Notes under the pieces: generated by a model
What the model saw: the letters and a program-made list of their open reading frames with translations, nothing else
The model's database searches: none
What the model was told of the DNA's origin: nothing
Assembly (NCBI RefSeq): GCF_030936135.1
Contig: NC_082603.1
Coordinates: 35,630,329 to 35,694,328 of the forward strand
Length of the DNA: 64,000 nt
Direction: 5' to 3'
Origin: Gavia stellata
Lineage: Eukaryota; Chordata; Aves; Gaviiformes; Gaviidae
Program-made: the position numbers and the translations under genes
In this document: one piece after another, positions 13,381 through 25,501 of the stretch
Layout: each line of letters starts with the position of its first letter
Position numbering within the stretch: the stretch's first letter is position 1

Positions 13381-13512
13381 GCAATGCACCAGCTGAGCTC
13401 CTGCGATGCACCGGCTGAGTTCGTGCAATGCACCGACTCAGCTCCTGCGATGCACTGGCCAAGTTCGTGCAATGCACTGGCCAAGCTCCCGCGATGCACC
13501 GGCCGAGCTCGC
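13381..13512. repeat. Minisatellite, 22-bp unit x 6
   Basis: Six units of 22 bp begin at 13381, each starting GCRATGCAC. They alternate: odd units begin gcaatg and even units begin gcgatg, and the unit ends alternate partly as well (ctcct / ttcgt). This indicates a 44-bp higher-order repeat. A degenerate seventh unit (atgatacgctggc) follows at 13513. No gene is associated. Confidence 0.93.
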
Positions 13513-16500
13513 ATGATACGCTGGCACCCTTGGCTTTGCCATACCCCGTCCCATCCTGGCGCTGAGGGAGCAAGGCACGGGAAGGGAGAGCCTGGGTGGG
13601 CTGCCTTTCCCAGACAGCTCGCTGGGTCTTTTAATTATTATGGCGGTGGTTTAGTTGCTGTTAATAAACCGCAACAGCCGCTTGCACGTTCAGCCCAGGG
13701 TGAAGGCTGGCCCAGGCGAAGGACCAGGACCGAGGCACCGGCAGCCCCAGCCCCTCTCCCGGCTCTGGGAGCTGCTGCAGGCTGGAAGGGGGCAGCCGGG
13801 GCGGCCACCCGCTGTCACCGCAGGGTCTGGCCTTGGGGACGCGCGGGGACACGGCTTGGGGTGCAGGTGGAGGCGGGGGGGCAGGAGGGGCAGCCTGGGC
13901 ATATGGTCATTGGTGTTTGACTATTGCTGCCCGATGGATTTGTTTATCCTGGGATAAATGCTCCTGGGTGCTTGACAGCTTGTAGCCGGCCTCATTAAGC
14001 TATGCCTCCGTGTTCCTGATTCAGGGCTACGGGCAGCTGGCTGCTGGCACTCTCCTGAAAGCAGGAGCTGTTGTCTCCCGCCATGCACAGCACAGATGCC
14101 AAGGACAGTAGCGCTCGGACCATTTCTTCGAGCAATTAAACCTAAAGCCAAAGTCTTGTTTTCCGAGTGTTAAAATACCGGCCGCAGATCCCGGGCTGGA
14201 TTTTGCAGCGTGTGCAGTGTCCGTGCCGGTTGCCTGCCCGCAGTGGGACACGGGTGGGCTTGGCCGGCTCGCCGGCGGTGGGGGGACAGTGGCACGGGGG
14301 CTCTGTGCCAGAGCTGCCCGCCGGCAGGGACACGGAGCGCTCGGGGCTCCATAGAGAGCCCACAGAGTGGGGCTTGGAACATGGTCCGTGGAAAAGCTTC
14401 AGGGCAGTGACTCTAGGTGACTCACAGAGCTGAGCTGCGACCCTGCGATCACCTAAACGTGGGTTTCTAATAGAAACCAATCACCAAAATAATAATGGGG
14501 AGATCTTTAGTGATGAACAAGAGGAGTTATCATTTCATTAGCAAGTGATGCATCAAAGTACCGGTTTCCAAAGCGCCCTGCAGCATTAATGTGCTCTTTA
14601 TAAAAAAAAAAGGCAAACCATATTCTGCGCGTGGAGGAGGGCACACAGAGAGCTCGGACTGACTTGCAGTATTTGTATGTGTTGCACGTATGCATTGATG
14701 TGGCCACGACGCACCCAGCACCCAGCAGCGGTTCCTCCTCACGCTGGGGCACCTCCTTGCCTAAGGTCGACTGTGATGAGGCTCTGTTGGCTGCAGTTTA
14801 CTGGATCACTCAGTTTACAGGCTCTGAGAAAATCTGGGATATTTTTCCTCCCTCAAAGGTATGCATCCCTGTGCTTTGTAAACTTGGGAATGTCTTCTGT
14901 GAACTACTTGTGATGTAATTCAGAGATGAAGATTTCAGCTGCACGCTGCCTTTGCAGCACAGATTGTATCTTTTCCTTTACTTTGATTGAAATGACTCAT
15001 CCGTAACTTAATTCTGGGGGATTTACCAAAATAACTTCTGTGCGAGTGCGTTATTAGATACTACTTGAAAGATAACCATGGCATCAGCAAATGGGAGCTT
15101 TATTTGTGTCAGCTGGGGACACATGAATGAAAACTGAATTATCTGGACCCGGTGCAGGAGCGGAGCCTGGCTGCGGTGGGCAGAAGCCGGGGTCTGCAGG
15201 GTTGTAACGAAATCGGTGTCTCAGGGTTATGCGTCAAAGCAACACTAGTTTTGAAGGCACCAGCCTGGAAGGAGATGCCCAACCCTGGTAGGTTTGAATG
15301 TAGCCTTCGGTGAGTGGTGCAGAGCAGAGAGGGAATGACGGATGGACGCTACCACTGTGGAGTATCGCTTCTGCAGAAGCTCTTGCCTTAGGTCACGTTG
15401 GTCAAGAGTCATCTCATGTCTCTGGCTTCACTCCTGTGGATTTACACCCCAGCCTGGGCAGCAAAACCTGACGTATTGCTGTCCTCAGTCTTTTGAGTCG
15501 TACTGGGGAGATGATGGGAAACGCTCTGTCAGAAGCTCTTCAGTTAGAATATATTGATATTCATCATATACCAAATGCATGTTTTAATTATACGGTAGCA
15601 GCGAGAGATACTGGAGAACGGGGCATGCATTTAATAAGAAAAATAATCAATAAAACTCGGTTTATTAAACTTCCTAAAGGCAACCACAATGTTACCTTCA
15701 TTAAATTTCTGATCAGCTTATGAGACTCGGGAATGGCCATTTTAAAACTAGAAATAAATTTTGCCACCGGCTGAAATCCTGTTGTACTGCAAGCTGGCGG
15801 AGGTTTATTGACTTCTGATGGAGCCGGGATGGTTTATGTCTCTCGCAGACCTCCCTGTCCGGTTGCGAAGCATTTCCGTACACCAAGATGTACTTCTCTG
15901 GGATTTTGGTCTGTGGCTGAGCTGTAGGATAGTTTGAATCATCCACTGTAAAGGATATGTATGAGTTAAGATGATCTGAAGTAATTCAGGTTTGAGTTGA
16001 TCTTTATGGGCTTCTTTTTTTCATTATGTATTTAGAAAAAAATCCAAATTTTAAACGTGGCATTAAACGGGTCTGTACCCTCGGCTGCCTTTGGAGGTTG
16101 TTCTCAGGCTGTCTTGAAGATGCCCCCGTACCCCAGTCTTGGAAGAAGATGTGCTGCGGTAATGCAGCATTTACACTGCTGGGCTTTGCAGAGACTGGAC
16201 TGACCTTTGGTTCGATGAATCACGGGCTGGTGCCCACCTCAGGGGGTTTCGGAAAGAGCAGGACCCCTGCAAAGGTGGGACTTGCGTGTTTCTGCAGGAA
16301 ACTTCACTCCCCATCCTTTAGCTTCAGAGGGGCATTTTTTTTTGTTTTATTTATTTTTTTTTATTTATTGTTTTATTTTGTTTTAGTCTCCCTGCGTGGG
16401 AGTCGTCACCGTGGGTGCAGCAACCCTAAGGGTCCCCTGCCCCGCCAGTGGCACCGCAGGGCTGGGCACCGCTGGCAGCTGCCTCTGCAAACACGACGTC

Positions 16501-17571
16501 CTTCTGCGGTCACTGAGTACGCGCCCCGCTCTGTCACCTTTGGGGAGGACACGGCAGCCTTGGCAGAGGTCAAAAAGGACAATAAGTTCTTGCCCTTCAT
16601 AATGGAAATTTATCTGGAGGTTTAACCTGCCGGGCTGCTTTATCGCCGCTCTGACCATGACGCTGGGCTGGCATCGCCAGCAACGCAAACTGCTTCTGAA
16701 GCCAGCAGCCAGCCAAGTTAAAAGGACGTTCTTCAGCGAAGCAGAGATCGTTTTATTATTAGTATTACGGTTTGGATAAAACGTTGTCATTAAAAGGCTC
16801 CACTTCAAGTTTGTCACTGTGGAAGTAACGAGGCTTTCTTCTGGTGCGCCGGCTTGGGAGATGACCGACTGCAGGGATGGCTGACGAAGGAAATGCTCTG
16901 GTTGGAGAGAACAGTAATTTGCAGAGTCTGTAGCCTCGTCTCATCTTTCCTTCAAAAGATCAAGAGCAGCAGCATGAAAGGGATAGGAGGGGCAGAAACC
17001 CGATTATTCTGAGGCTAAATCATTTATTTCCGGAGTGTTTCTACACATCCAATCCCCGTAAATTAGTGACTCTCCCCCTCTTCATTAGACACAAGGTAAT
17101 AGCACAGATTTAACAGAAAAATGAGCAGCTTTTGAAGACCAGAAAGGGCAGTGAGGTGGTTTAGGGCGAGGGCCTGGCAAACACGTCCTCTTCTGAGGAA
17201 CAGTCATGATTTGATGGCTCCAGGAGATAGAGGCTCTATCACATCCGTCGGTTTTAGTCTTAGGCCACATTCACCATTTGACACAAATAGCACCTGAATT
17301 GCAATTTGAAACTCTCTGGTTTTAGTCTTGAGTCACTGAACCTTGTTGCATTTTATTCTGCTACATGTGGTGCCCTACAAAAAGCTGATATTCCCTTGAA
17401 TGTAGGTTAATATTTCAAAGATCCCTTTAGTTTTAAAGATTTTAAGCATGGGTATTTAAAGATTTAAGATCCCTTACATCTGAGTCACAGGAGTCAGCTC
17501 TGCCCTGCGGGGAAGAGAGGTCCCGGCGCGCTGCCCGCCCGTGCTGGGGAAGGGATGGAGGCAGGTTGCGG
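13513..17571. other. Intergenic, no gene recognised
   Basis: Alternating GC-rich (13680-13910, 14170-14440) and AT-rich stretches. ORFs up to 199 codons occur without recognisable domains. A T-rich tract lies at 16335-16384. Confidence 0.45.
16335..16384. repeat. T-rich tract with TTTA/TTTG interruptions
   Basis: Fifty bases of nearly pure T with regular A or G interruptions, followed by AG (ttttagtctc). It resembles a decayed poly-A/T or a strong pyrimidine tract; no exon downstream can be supported. Confidence 0.85.
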
Positions 17572-18026
17572 TCACAGAATCACTAAGGTTGGAAAAGACC
17601 TGTCAGATCATTGAGTCCAGCCACCAACCCAACCCCACCATGCCCACTAAACCATGTCCCGCAGTGCCACGTCCACACCTTCCTTGAACACCTCCAGCGA
17701 TGGTGACTCCACCACCTCCCTGGGCAGCCTCTTCCAGTGCTTCACCACCCTCTTGGGAAAGACATTTTTCCTAATATCCAGCCTGAACCTCCCCTGGCGC
17801 AACTTGAGGCCATCTCCTCTTGTCCTATCACTCATCACTTGGGAGAAGAGACCAACACCCACCTCCCCACAACCCCCTTTCAGGGAGTTGTAGAGAGCGA
17901 TGAGGTCTCCCCTCAGCCTCCTCTTCTCCAGACTGAACAACCCCAGCTCCCTCAGCCGCTCCTCATCAGACTTGTGCTCCAGACCCCTCATCAGCTCCGT
18001 CGCCCTTCTCTGGACACGCTCTAGAG
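17572..18026 (-). mobile_element. CR1: CR1 LINE, 5'-truncated, ORF2 3' end intact
   Basis: On the minus strand this encodes the C-terminal part of the CR1 ORF2 protein, from [10 protein letters not shown] through [21 protein letters not shown] and [12 protein letters not shown] to [15 protein letters not shown] and a stop near 17654. The 3' UTR follows, ending in the cagaatcac tail at 17572. The reading frame of about 124 codons has no stop or frameshift, so the copy is fairly young. The 277-codon ORF that contains it extends upstream to 18480 through unrelated flanking DNA and is not a gene. CR1 copies in birds are usually 5'-truncated in this way. Confidence 0.95.
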
Positions 18027-20784
18027 AGGTCGAGGTGGGTTTGAAGCACTGCCAGCCTGTGATGTCCTGGGGCGGGTCAGCTCTGCGGCACGGGTGACTT
18101 CCCACCCCGAACCCGCCTGTACGTGCTGTCGCCCTCAGCGCATGGGCTTCATCCCAGCTCCAGCCGAACACCTCTCTGGGCTCGGTGTGGCACAGTACTT
18201 TGCCACGAAGACTGGTCCAGGCCCGCTGATGGGGGAGCTCCCCCGGAGGGGGACTGGAGGTGTTTGCACGATGCACAGCTCTCGTGGTGGGGGAGACAGG
18301 ATACGACCCTTTCCTGAGCTGGGAGGATGGGACAAAACCTTGCCCAAATGTGGGCAAAGGGTTTCTAGGCATGTTTTTGTCTCTCTTCTTTAAAGCCTGC
18401 TCACGTTCAGAGCCAGTGAATTGCAAATACATCAGGGAAAATCCAACTGACTTCAACCTGTCACATAAACTGCAAGTCATTGGGCATTACGTCTTCACAC
18501 AATAAAGTCACTCTAAAACAGGGTGTGTACTTCTTTTCATCTGCAAGCCCCAGAGCCTTTATAGATGCTGAATTTATTTTTCCTAACGGATGCATGTAAT
18601 AACTGTGGCTTCCCTCTATGCCAACAGCTTGTATGTTGAAGGGTGGACAAGGTTTGTTAAATCAGAGTGTTTACAAAAAGTCGTAATAGCTGAGGCTTCT
18701 ACCCTTTGCTCCAATTTATTATCAAAACAAAGCGGCCCAAAATATAAATACATTGTCTTTAATAAAATGCATTTGAACATATTTAACATATTTTATATTC
18801 AGAGCCATTCTTTTATGTCCTGCAGTGGACCAAAGCGAGGGCTGAATTTCTGTGCATCCCCGGTCAGCACTGGCGTCGGGGCCCGCTGAGACTGCTCTGT
18901 GCTTTAAGGCGATGCCGGCAGGGACGAGCCGGGGTCAACTCAGAATTAATTCTCCTTTTGACTCCATTCCTGAAAAAGTTGAAATGTCCAGAAGGAAACC
19001 AGAGCTTGACGAAGCCGGCCAGAGGACTGCCCCTGGCTGGGGTCAACCCGAAATGGCTTGGATCTACGGAGTGAACCGCAAATCACCAGTCCAAAGTCCG
19101 GCTGCCTGTTGGCGAGCTGCCTGCCGCTGCTGCTCGTCGTGCCCTGGGACTCCGTGGGCTGCTAAGATACGCCAAAGATAAGATGCTGGTGCTCTGTATT
19201 TTCACAACCATCACTGGGGAAAGGCAGGAGTGCAACAGGCAGGAGGCAGGCGCGGGGGGGCAGAGCCCCTGCCAGCCTTTCGAGTGCTCGTGCAGCCAGG
19301 GCTCTTTCTCCGTAACGCGCCTGGGATAGCCCCCTGGCCATGGCACCCCAGCGGGTCTCTTCATAAAGCCCCACAAACAGTTAAATCCTGACAGAAATGG
19401 AAAATTTGTCTCTTCCCAGGAGGAATGGAAACACTGAGGAAAACGGAGCGTGGAGGTGTTTGGCTAAAAGATACCCAGCATTAGTTCTGCAGCGTGCGCA
19501 GCCCAGGAGCAGGGTAACTGTCAGGCATATGCTCCGTTTTGATGGCAGTGGTGCTGGGGAAGGGCTGAATTCGGCCCCTGCAGGGAGCACCGACCATCCC
19601 CTGGGCTGTGGGTGCTGGGGCGTGCTGCTGCCCGGCGCCGGGGGAATAACTCACCGCTGCTTGCTGAAGCCAGGACAAGCTCTGACCCTCTTCAGCACAA
19701 CCCCCCAGGATGGTGCTCACCACAGCGCCCGCGCTTCTGCCGAGAAAAACCTGGGAAACCATAAAAGTAGCAGCCATTTAATTTATAACCTGTTGTTCTC
19801 AAGTGAAATGACTGCAGACTAATAATGGACAGAAAGGAGCTGGGACTCAGCCGGCCATCTCAAAGTAGGAATCTCGGGATCATTAATTCCAGCGAGCAAC
19901 ATGGTGACTTGAGTTCCCACAAATCGGCAGCGATCCGCAGGACGCAGCCTGCAAATACCTTTCCGGTCCCGTTGCTCTTGCCAGCAGTTTTTGGAAAAGA
20001 TCCACCAGACCCAAGGTTGCTGGACACGAGAAGCCTGTGGATTGCAAGCTGTTATTTCACGAGCCAAGTGTGGATTATTGCTTTTTTGAAAGTCCTCGAG
20101 GATCCCTGGGTGCTAGCAGCAGCTGAGGGATGGCTCTTTTTCCCTTTGCACCCCCGCCTGCAGATATTCCTTCCTTTCCCCCTCGCATGCAGTCCGTGGG
20201 AGCTGGGAGGTCCGACCTTGCCGTGTCCGTATAACGCAGCTGTGCCAGCCCTTGCAGGGCTGGAAATCCTGCTCTGCCGTCACAAGAAGCTCCTGCTTGT
20301 CCAGACGTCCAGGGAACGTCTTCCTTGAACACCTGAGCATGGAAAAAGCTGTCCCACGGAAGCTGGCTTGGTTTGCAGCTGGGATTAGATAGGAACAAGT
20401 GCAATAGCACATGAGTGTATCTGTACAGTGCACAGATAATCATGCATATGTGTATGAAATAAAGGGGCATTTCACGTACTGACCATCAGCCAAGCTCAGA
20501 TCCCGGGGTTAGTGAAGCCCAGCACTGCTGGAGGGAGCTGGGGAACGTCCTGGGCACGTGGGCTCGGAGGGCTGGAGGGCCAAGGGCTCGCTGCGAGCCG
20601 GGGGAACGCCTCGGTCCCTCATGGAGAGTGGCCTTGGGTGTGCAGCTCATGTAGGTAATTCGTCTCTTACTGCATTGTGTGATCTAAAATACTTCACTGA
20701 ATATACACCATCTTACCTGCAGGCAGTCAGATGCTCCCACTTCCGACAGGGATGGGCTCACCCCTAAGGCCGTTTTGTCGATGC
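18027..20784. other. Intergenic, no gene recognised
   Basis: About 2.7 kb between a CR1 fragment and the solo LTR. Scattered ORFs without recognisable domains; no RNA gene seen. Confidence 0.45.
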
Positions 20785-20789
20785 CTCTG
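20785..20789. repeat. Target-site duplication, left (CTCTG)
   Basis: The five bases CTCTG abut the left TG of the LTR and are repeated exactly after its terminal CA at 21372-21376. Confidence 0.88.
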
Positions 20790-21371
20790 TGTGCTGGTTT
20801 TGGCTGGGATAGAGTTAATTTTCTTCATAGTAGCTAGTATAGGGCTGTGTTTTGGATTTGTACTAAAAACAGTATTGATACACAGGGATGTTTTAGTTAC
20901 TGCTGAGCAGTGCTTACACAGAGTCAAGGCGTTTTCTGCTTCTCACACTGCCCCACCAGCGAGTAGGCTGGGGGTGCACAAGGAGTTGGGAGGGGACACA
21001 GCCGGGACAGCTGACCCCAACTGACCAAAGGGATATTCCATACCATATGATGTCATGCTCAGTATATAAACTAGGGGGAAGGCTGGCCGGGGGACCGCTG
21101 CTTGGGCTGGGCATCGGTCGGAGGGTGGTGAGCAATTGTTTTCATTTGCATCACTTGCCTTTCTTGTTTGTTGTTGTTTTCATTACAATTTTTATTATCA
21201 TTATTATTATTATTATTTTACTTCATTTCATTTATTAAACTGTTTTTATCTCAACCCATGAGCTTTCTCGCTTTTACTTTTCCTATTCTCTCCCCCATCC
21301 CACTGGGGCAGGGGGGGAGTGAGCGAGCGGCTGTGTGGTGCTTAGTTGCCAGCTGGGCTTAAACCATGACA
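20790..21371 (+). mobile_element. Solo LTR of an ERVL-like endogenous retrovirus
   Basis: A 582-bp element beginning TGTGCTGG and ending ATGACA, flanked by perfect 5-bp duplications (CTCTG). A TATA box lies at 21063-21070 (tatataaa) and an ATTAAA polyadenylation signal at 21234-21239, so transcription would run on the plus strand. An ATT microsatellite sits at about 21190-21220. The sequence matches my memory of an LTR abundant in many bird genomes. Five-base duplications are typical of class III (ERVL) elements. No internal gag, pol or env region is present on either side, so it is a solo LTR left by recombination between two LTRs; nothing here can encode a viral protein. Confidence 0.92.
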
Positions 21372-21376
21372 CTCTG
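21372..21376. repeat. Target-site duplication, right (CTCTG)
   Basis: Exact match to the five bases at 20785-20789; together they define the LTR boundaries. Confidence 0.88.
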
Positions 21377-24244
21377 GTAACCCGGTATCACACATTTATT
21401 TGAAAATTGTTATCTTCTGCCTTTGTCACCGTGCTTATGATTTGTCAGAACAGTATTCTTAAAGTACGCGTTTCCACGTCATGAAACAGCCATTGCATTT
21501 GATTTTTTAAATTGTATTGGGGGATCTGCTAAACAAAAATGGGGCAGCGCCTGCACCCCGAGAGCCGGGACGTGCCCTCTGCGAGACCGAGCGCCGGCTC
21601 TGACTCTGCACGGAGACTGACGATGAGCCACAGGTGGAGGAAGCACGTGGAAAACCACCACCGGCTTCCTCAGGGCTTGCTCGGCGCCGCTGGGCAGAGC
21701 CGAGGGACGTGCTGGCGGCAGCGTGGCCGGGGGGCTGTGGCCGCAGTGGGCTGGTGGGGAGGGCTGTGCTCAGGATCAGCTCTTCCTCTGGGTGAAAACT
21801 TCACCAAGGGAGCCTGAGCAGGGTTTGGGCCTGTAAACACACTTTACATCCCACCAAAGTTCCTGTAACTCTGGGCAGAGACTTGTGCACCTTGAAAACG
21901 CTGTTGATCCTTGCAGAGCGCGCTTTCGGGGGGAGCTTTCTGCTGTCTCTGGGCAACCAGACCTACCGGCTGTTGTTCTTCCTGCTGCTGTTCAAGATAA
22001 AATAGATTTGCTTTCTGTGGTTCCATCACCCTCATTTCACTGTCTTTAATGCCCTCTTGTATTCTGCTTTTTTTAAACATAGGGTTTTTTTGTTTTTTTT
22101 TTTTTTATTTTTATTTTTTTAAACTGAGATCCAATTACCGGATAAAAGGAAACTTAAAATCAGACACTCGGAGGGTCCGAGGCTGGGTGGCGAGGTGTTT
22201 CTTTCACCGTGTGTGGGACTCGCACCCAGAGCGGAGCTGCAGCAAGGCTGAGCACGTTGGGAAGCCCGTCCCTCCGCTCCCCCCTGCCCCAGCTGGGGGC
22301 TGAGGAGTAGGAGCCGTGGGGAGCCGTGCCGCAGGGATGCTCCCGGCTATCTCAGCAGGGACGGTTTATCCCATGCCAGTGTTTCATTTCTAAACCCTCC
22401 GGAGGAGCCTGCGCAAGGCGGTGGGAGAGCTGCTGAGCCCAGCTGCCGCCTCCCTCTCCCAGCACCGTCTTCGGCAGCTCCGGCCGCCAGCGCGGCTCCT
22501 TCTTTCTGTATTCTGCTTAAGAGCTCGCACTTTAAGCTCGAGGCCGAGCCCTGCGAGTCCCCTGGTGACCTTCTGGTGCCACAGACCCAGCTCTGCCCCG
22601 GCGATGCTGCGGAACAGCCCTGCATCCCGGCGAGGGATCGCACCGCGGTCCAGACCCCCCCGGGCACGCAGCCCTGCCAGCGACCGGACCCCCAAATCCT
22701 CCCACTTACGGAGGCGTCTGAGCTGCTGCTCTGAACTGGTAAGCCAGATGGAGAAAGTTGTAACTAAGCAAAAACCAAAGGTTAAATAAAACGGCAGTGA
22801 CCATCGCAGGAGTGGTCTCATACCCTTGTTGCCTCTACAAGCCTTCAGAGTTTGAGCAGCATGCTATGAAGTTTCTATTCTAAATTATTTCATGTTATCT
22901 ACAAACGTCAAGTGAATGACCAAAATGTAATTTGGCATTCGTTACTCTTGCTGTGTAAAGCTAATGTTTTCATTTAGAAAATGTGGCAATTAGCAGGGGA
23001 TCTCCTGGGCATCTGAGGTTTTACTTCAGCGCGTTGGGCCCGTGGGGGTGCCTGACACCTCCTCCTCACCAATTTTATCTTGCTCTTTTGGGGAGTGATT
23101 CATGCTTTACCACTGAGGATTATTAAACTTCCTCATCCTCCCACCGCACAGCAAACACATCGTTTCTCACAACGACTTTATGTGCTCCTTTTACATGCTT
23201 GTTTTGCAAATAAACATCTTGGGCAGCGCTGTGTCTGTGCAACCTGTTTGCTTTCAAATTCATGTGCTCCGATCAGCCCTGAGACGATCGATCGATGCGT
23301 TTCAGCCCGTTTGCGAGCGTGCGAGAGGCAGGCGGTACTGCTGTCGGTCACGCTGGGATCACAGGGTTGCTCTGGCTCTGTTGTTGAGGTGAGGGGTGGC
23401 CTCCGAAGGGAGGAAGCGGAAGACAAGGGGAGCAGACACCCCGACACCCGGGGCCTGGCGATGCTCCCGTGGGACCCCCAGGCTCCAGCTGCACTGCTCT
23501 GGGGGTGGCGGGACCCACCTCGGCAGGGCTCAGGGAAACCAGCCCAAGGTGCTTTCACCAGGGCAGCTCCACCAGCCTTGTGGCACCGACTGTTGGGCGA
23601 CCACCCTTGGCGTGCACGGCTGGCTCAGAACGAGCCCGCCGGCTGGTTGCTGCTGACACGGCCACGTGCACCGAGCACCCAGCACCCACCCAGCCCCAGC
23701 CCGCCCTCGGAGGCACCGCTCTGCCTGCGGGGCACAGCAAAGCCCGGGCTTTGGGCACAGCCACTGGGACCTCCGGGCTCCTGAAGCTCTGGGTTTGCTC
23801 CGCACGTGCCTCTCTGGCTGCTGGCAGACCATGGGTGGCTCTCGCCCGATGGGACCCCACGTGGGGCTGCAGAGCGATGCGTGACGCTGCAAACTGACCG
23901 CAGCCCAAACCACCGTGCTCGGTACCGCTGCGGCCCTGCACGGCTCTTCGGGTATGTCGCAAGAGATGCTCTGTCCGTAATTTGGTTTCGGTCTGTTTGG
24001 GGCAAGGAGTGTCCCTTTTCATCTTGAAGCATCCACACACGAAGTTGCTCGTGCTCCCTCCTGGTCCCCAGAAGTGAAAGATTTCAATGCAGCAATCATT
24101 GCTGATGGCCAGCTGCTCATGTTTGCACACTCGTAGATAAAGTGCCCGTGAGTTATTTCCAGTTCTGCAGTTACATGCCAGGTTGAGAAAATTTAAATAA
24201 AGGTGCTTTTGGTATTGTTAGCTGCAGAGCACTGACTTCAAGGT
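21377..24244. other. Intergenic, GC-rich block, no gene recognised
   Basis: Contains a T-rich tract at 22085-22120 and GC-rich blocks around 22400-22720 and 23390-23800. The ORFs in the GC-rich blocks (up to 234 codons, 23080-23784) overlap on both strands, as expected by chance at this composition. Confidence 0.45.
22085..22120. repeat. T-rich low-complexity tract
   Basis: Near-continuous T with sparse G or A interruptions, ending in taaactgag. Confidence 0.85.
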
Positions 24245-24303
24245 TTCCATGGTTGGACTTGATGACCTTATAGGTCTTTTCTAATCTTAATGATTCTGTG
24301 GGA
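24245..24303 (+). mobile_element. CR1: CR1 LINE 3' tail, very short
   Basis: About 60 bp matching the CR1 3' end: ggttggacttgatgacctta, then taggtcttttctaat and tgattctgtggg. It is diverged from the other copies (ctaatcttaatg instead of ccaacc..agtg). Confidence 0.85.
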
Positions 24304-25495
24304 TTCATCAGCCTGTGACTGTTGCCATTAACTCCGGTGGCTCAGGCTCTGCCCCAGCTGCAGGAGAGGTTTACACGATAAACAGGTTTATCACTTCAGT
24401 AAGAAGTCCTTTGTGAAGGACTCCTTTTTCCAGGAGGATCTCCTTTCAGGACGGTAGCCAAGAAAACTGTAATTTGAAAGATGAGCTTCACTGGGTATCT
24501 CTCCTCCGTGTATTAGCTAGTGGCCATTTCTCTGGGGTGCCGGTCCACACTGAAACGTGGTACCACCGCGTGGCAATCGCCATAAACCCGTCAAGCAGTA
24601 AGGGAACAGGCAGGACATTTGAAACAAGGGAATATTGCACACGGTCATTTGCTGTGTCTCTTCTGAAGGGCATTTAACGTGGGAGAAACACACGGTGACA
24701 CTTCACTGGCTCGCCGGAGGAGCACACCGAATTCTGTCATGGTGGTGGGTTGGGTTTGCCTGTCGTAACGATGCTTCCAGGACATTACTGGAGTTGCTGC
24801 TCTTCTGTATAAATCTGCTTTAGGAGCTCAAAAAGTTTGTGTTAAAATCACAAAATGTAAAAAAAAAAAAAAGGTAAAATAATGTAAATAATGTAAAAAA
24901 ATGTGGGAATGCCCTTGGCGAGAGGGGCTGCGGGTGGTCCCCCATGTGGGCTCTGGCTCATGGCCTTGGCTGAAATGCTTCAGACCCTGAGCTTCGTCTC
25001 AGCTCCTCAGCTCCGGGGGTGTGTGGAGTCCCGATCCCGCATGCTTTCCTCACCCGGCACTCGCGAGGCGTGAGCTCGGCATACCCTGAGTTAGGAACCG
25101 CAGAGCCTGCACTGACGCAGCAAACCCGACCAGCCTTCCTCCGCGGTGCAGCATGCCAAGGTTGCGAGCTGGAAGGCCGTGCAGATAAAATCTGATCAGT
25201 GCAAGCCTGCCAAGACCTGCTGTATCAGCAGGTGGTGCTTTTGCAAAACTCACTTAACCATTTATTGGAAGGCCTATTGCTAAACACGTTAGGATCGGCC
25301 GCTCTCCATCCCCTGCCGCTTTGTGCACAGCTCCTGGGGAGCGGGCAGCAGGGAGGAAGGTGGGCGAGCACCCTGCGGCTCCCCTCACCGGGACGGATCC
25401 AGCTGCAGCTCTGTACAGGCTGTTTGAAATTGTTGTGACGCTATGTCCCAGGCAAGAGCAATCACGGAAACGGAGACCGGTTATTCTGCTGAACT
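24304..25495. other. Intergenic downstream of PTGER3, no gene seen
   Basis: Unique sequence with an A-rich stretch at about 24854-24901 containing repeats of aatgtaaa. This marks the end of the GC-rich left flank. Confidence 0.5.
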
Positions 25496-25501
25496 TTTAT
25501 T
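25496..25501 (-). terminator. PTGER3: Candidate distal polyadenylation signal of PTGER3
   Basis: AATAAA on the minus strand (plus strand tttatt). It is the last of several AATAAA hexamers downstream of the PTGER3 stop; others lie near 27360 and 27540. Sequence composition changes from AT-rich to GC-rich just beyond it, which suggests the mRNA end, but usage of this particular signal is an inference. Confidence 0.4.

Noticed and set aside
13318-13920. 200-codon ORF with repeated Cys/His-like peptide
   Set aside because: The repetition comes from the 22-bp minisatellite, not from a zinc-finger-like protein; 22 is not a multiple of three, so the frame rotates from unit to unit.
17647-18480. 277-codon minus-strand ORF as a gene
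   Set aside because: Its C-terminal half is CR1 ORF2. The N-terminal part is unrelated flanking DNA that happens to be open.
1-25000. CTH (cystathionine gamma-lyase), expected on this side of PTGER3 by human gene order
   Set aside because: No exon with PLP-enzyme motifs was found; if the order is conserved, it lies beyond the left edge.
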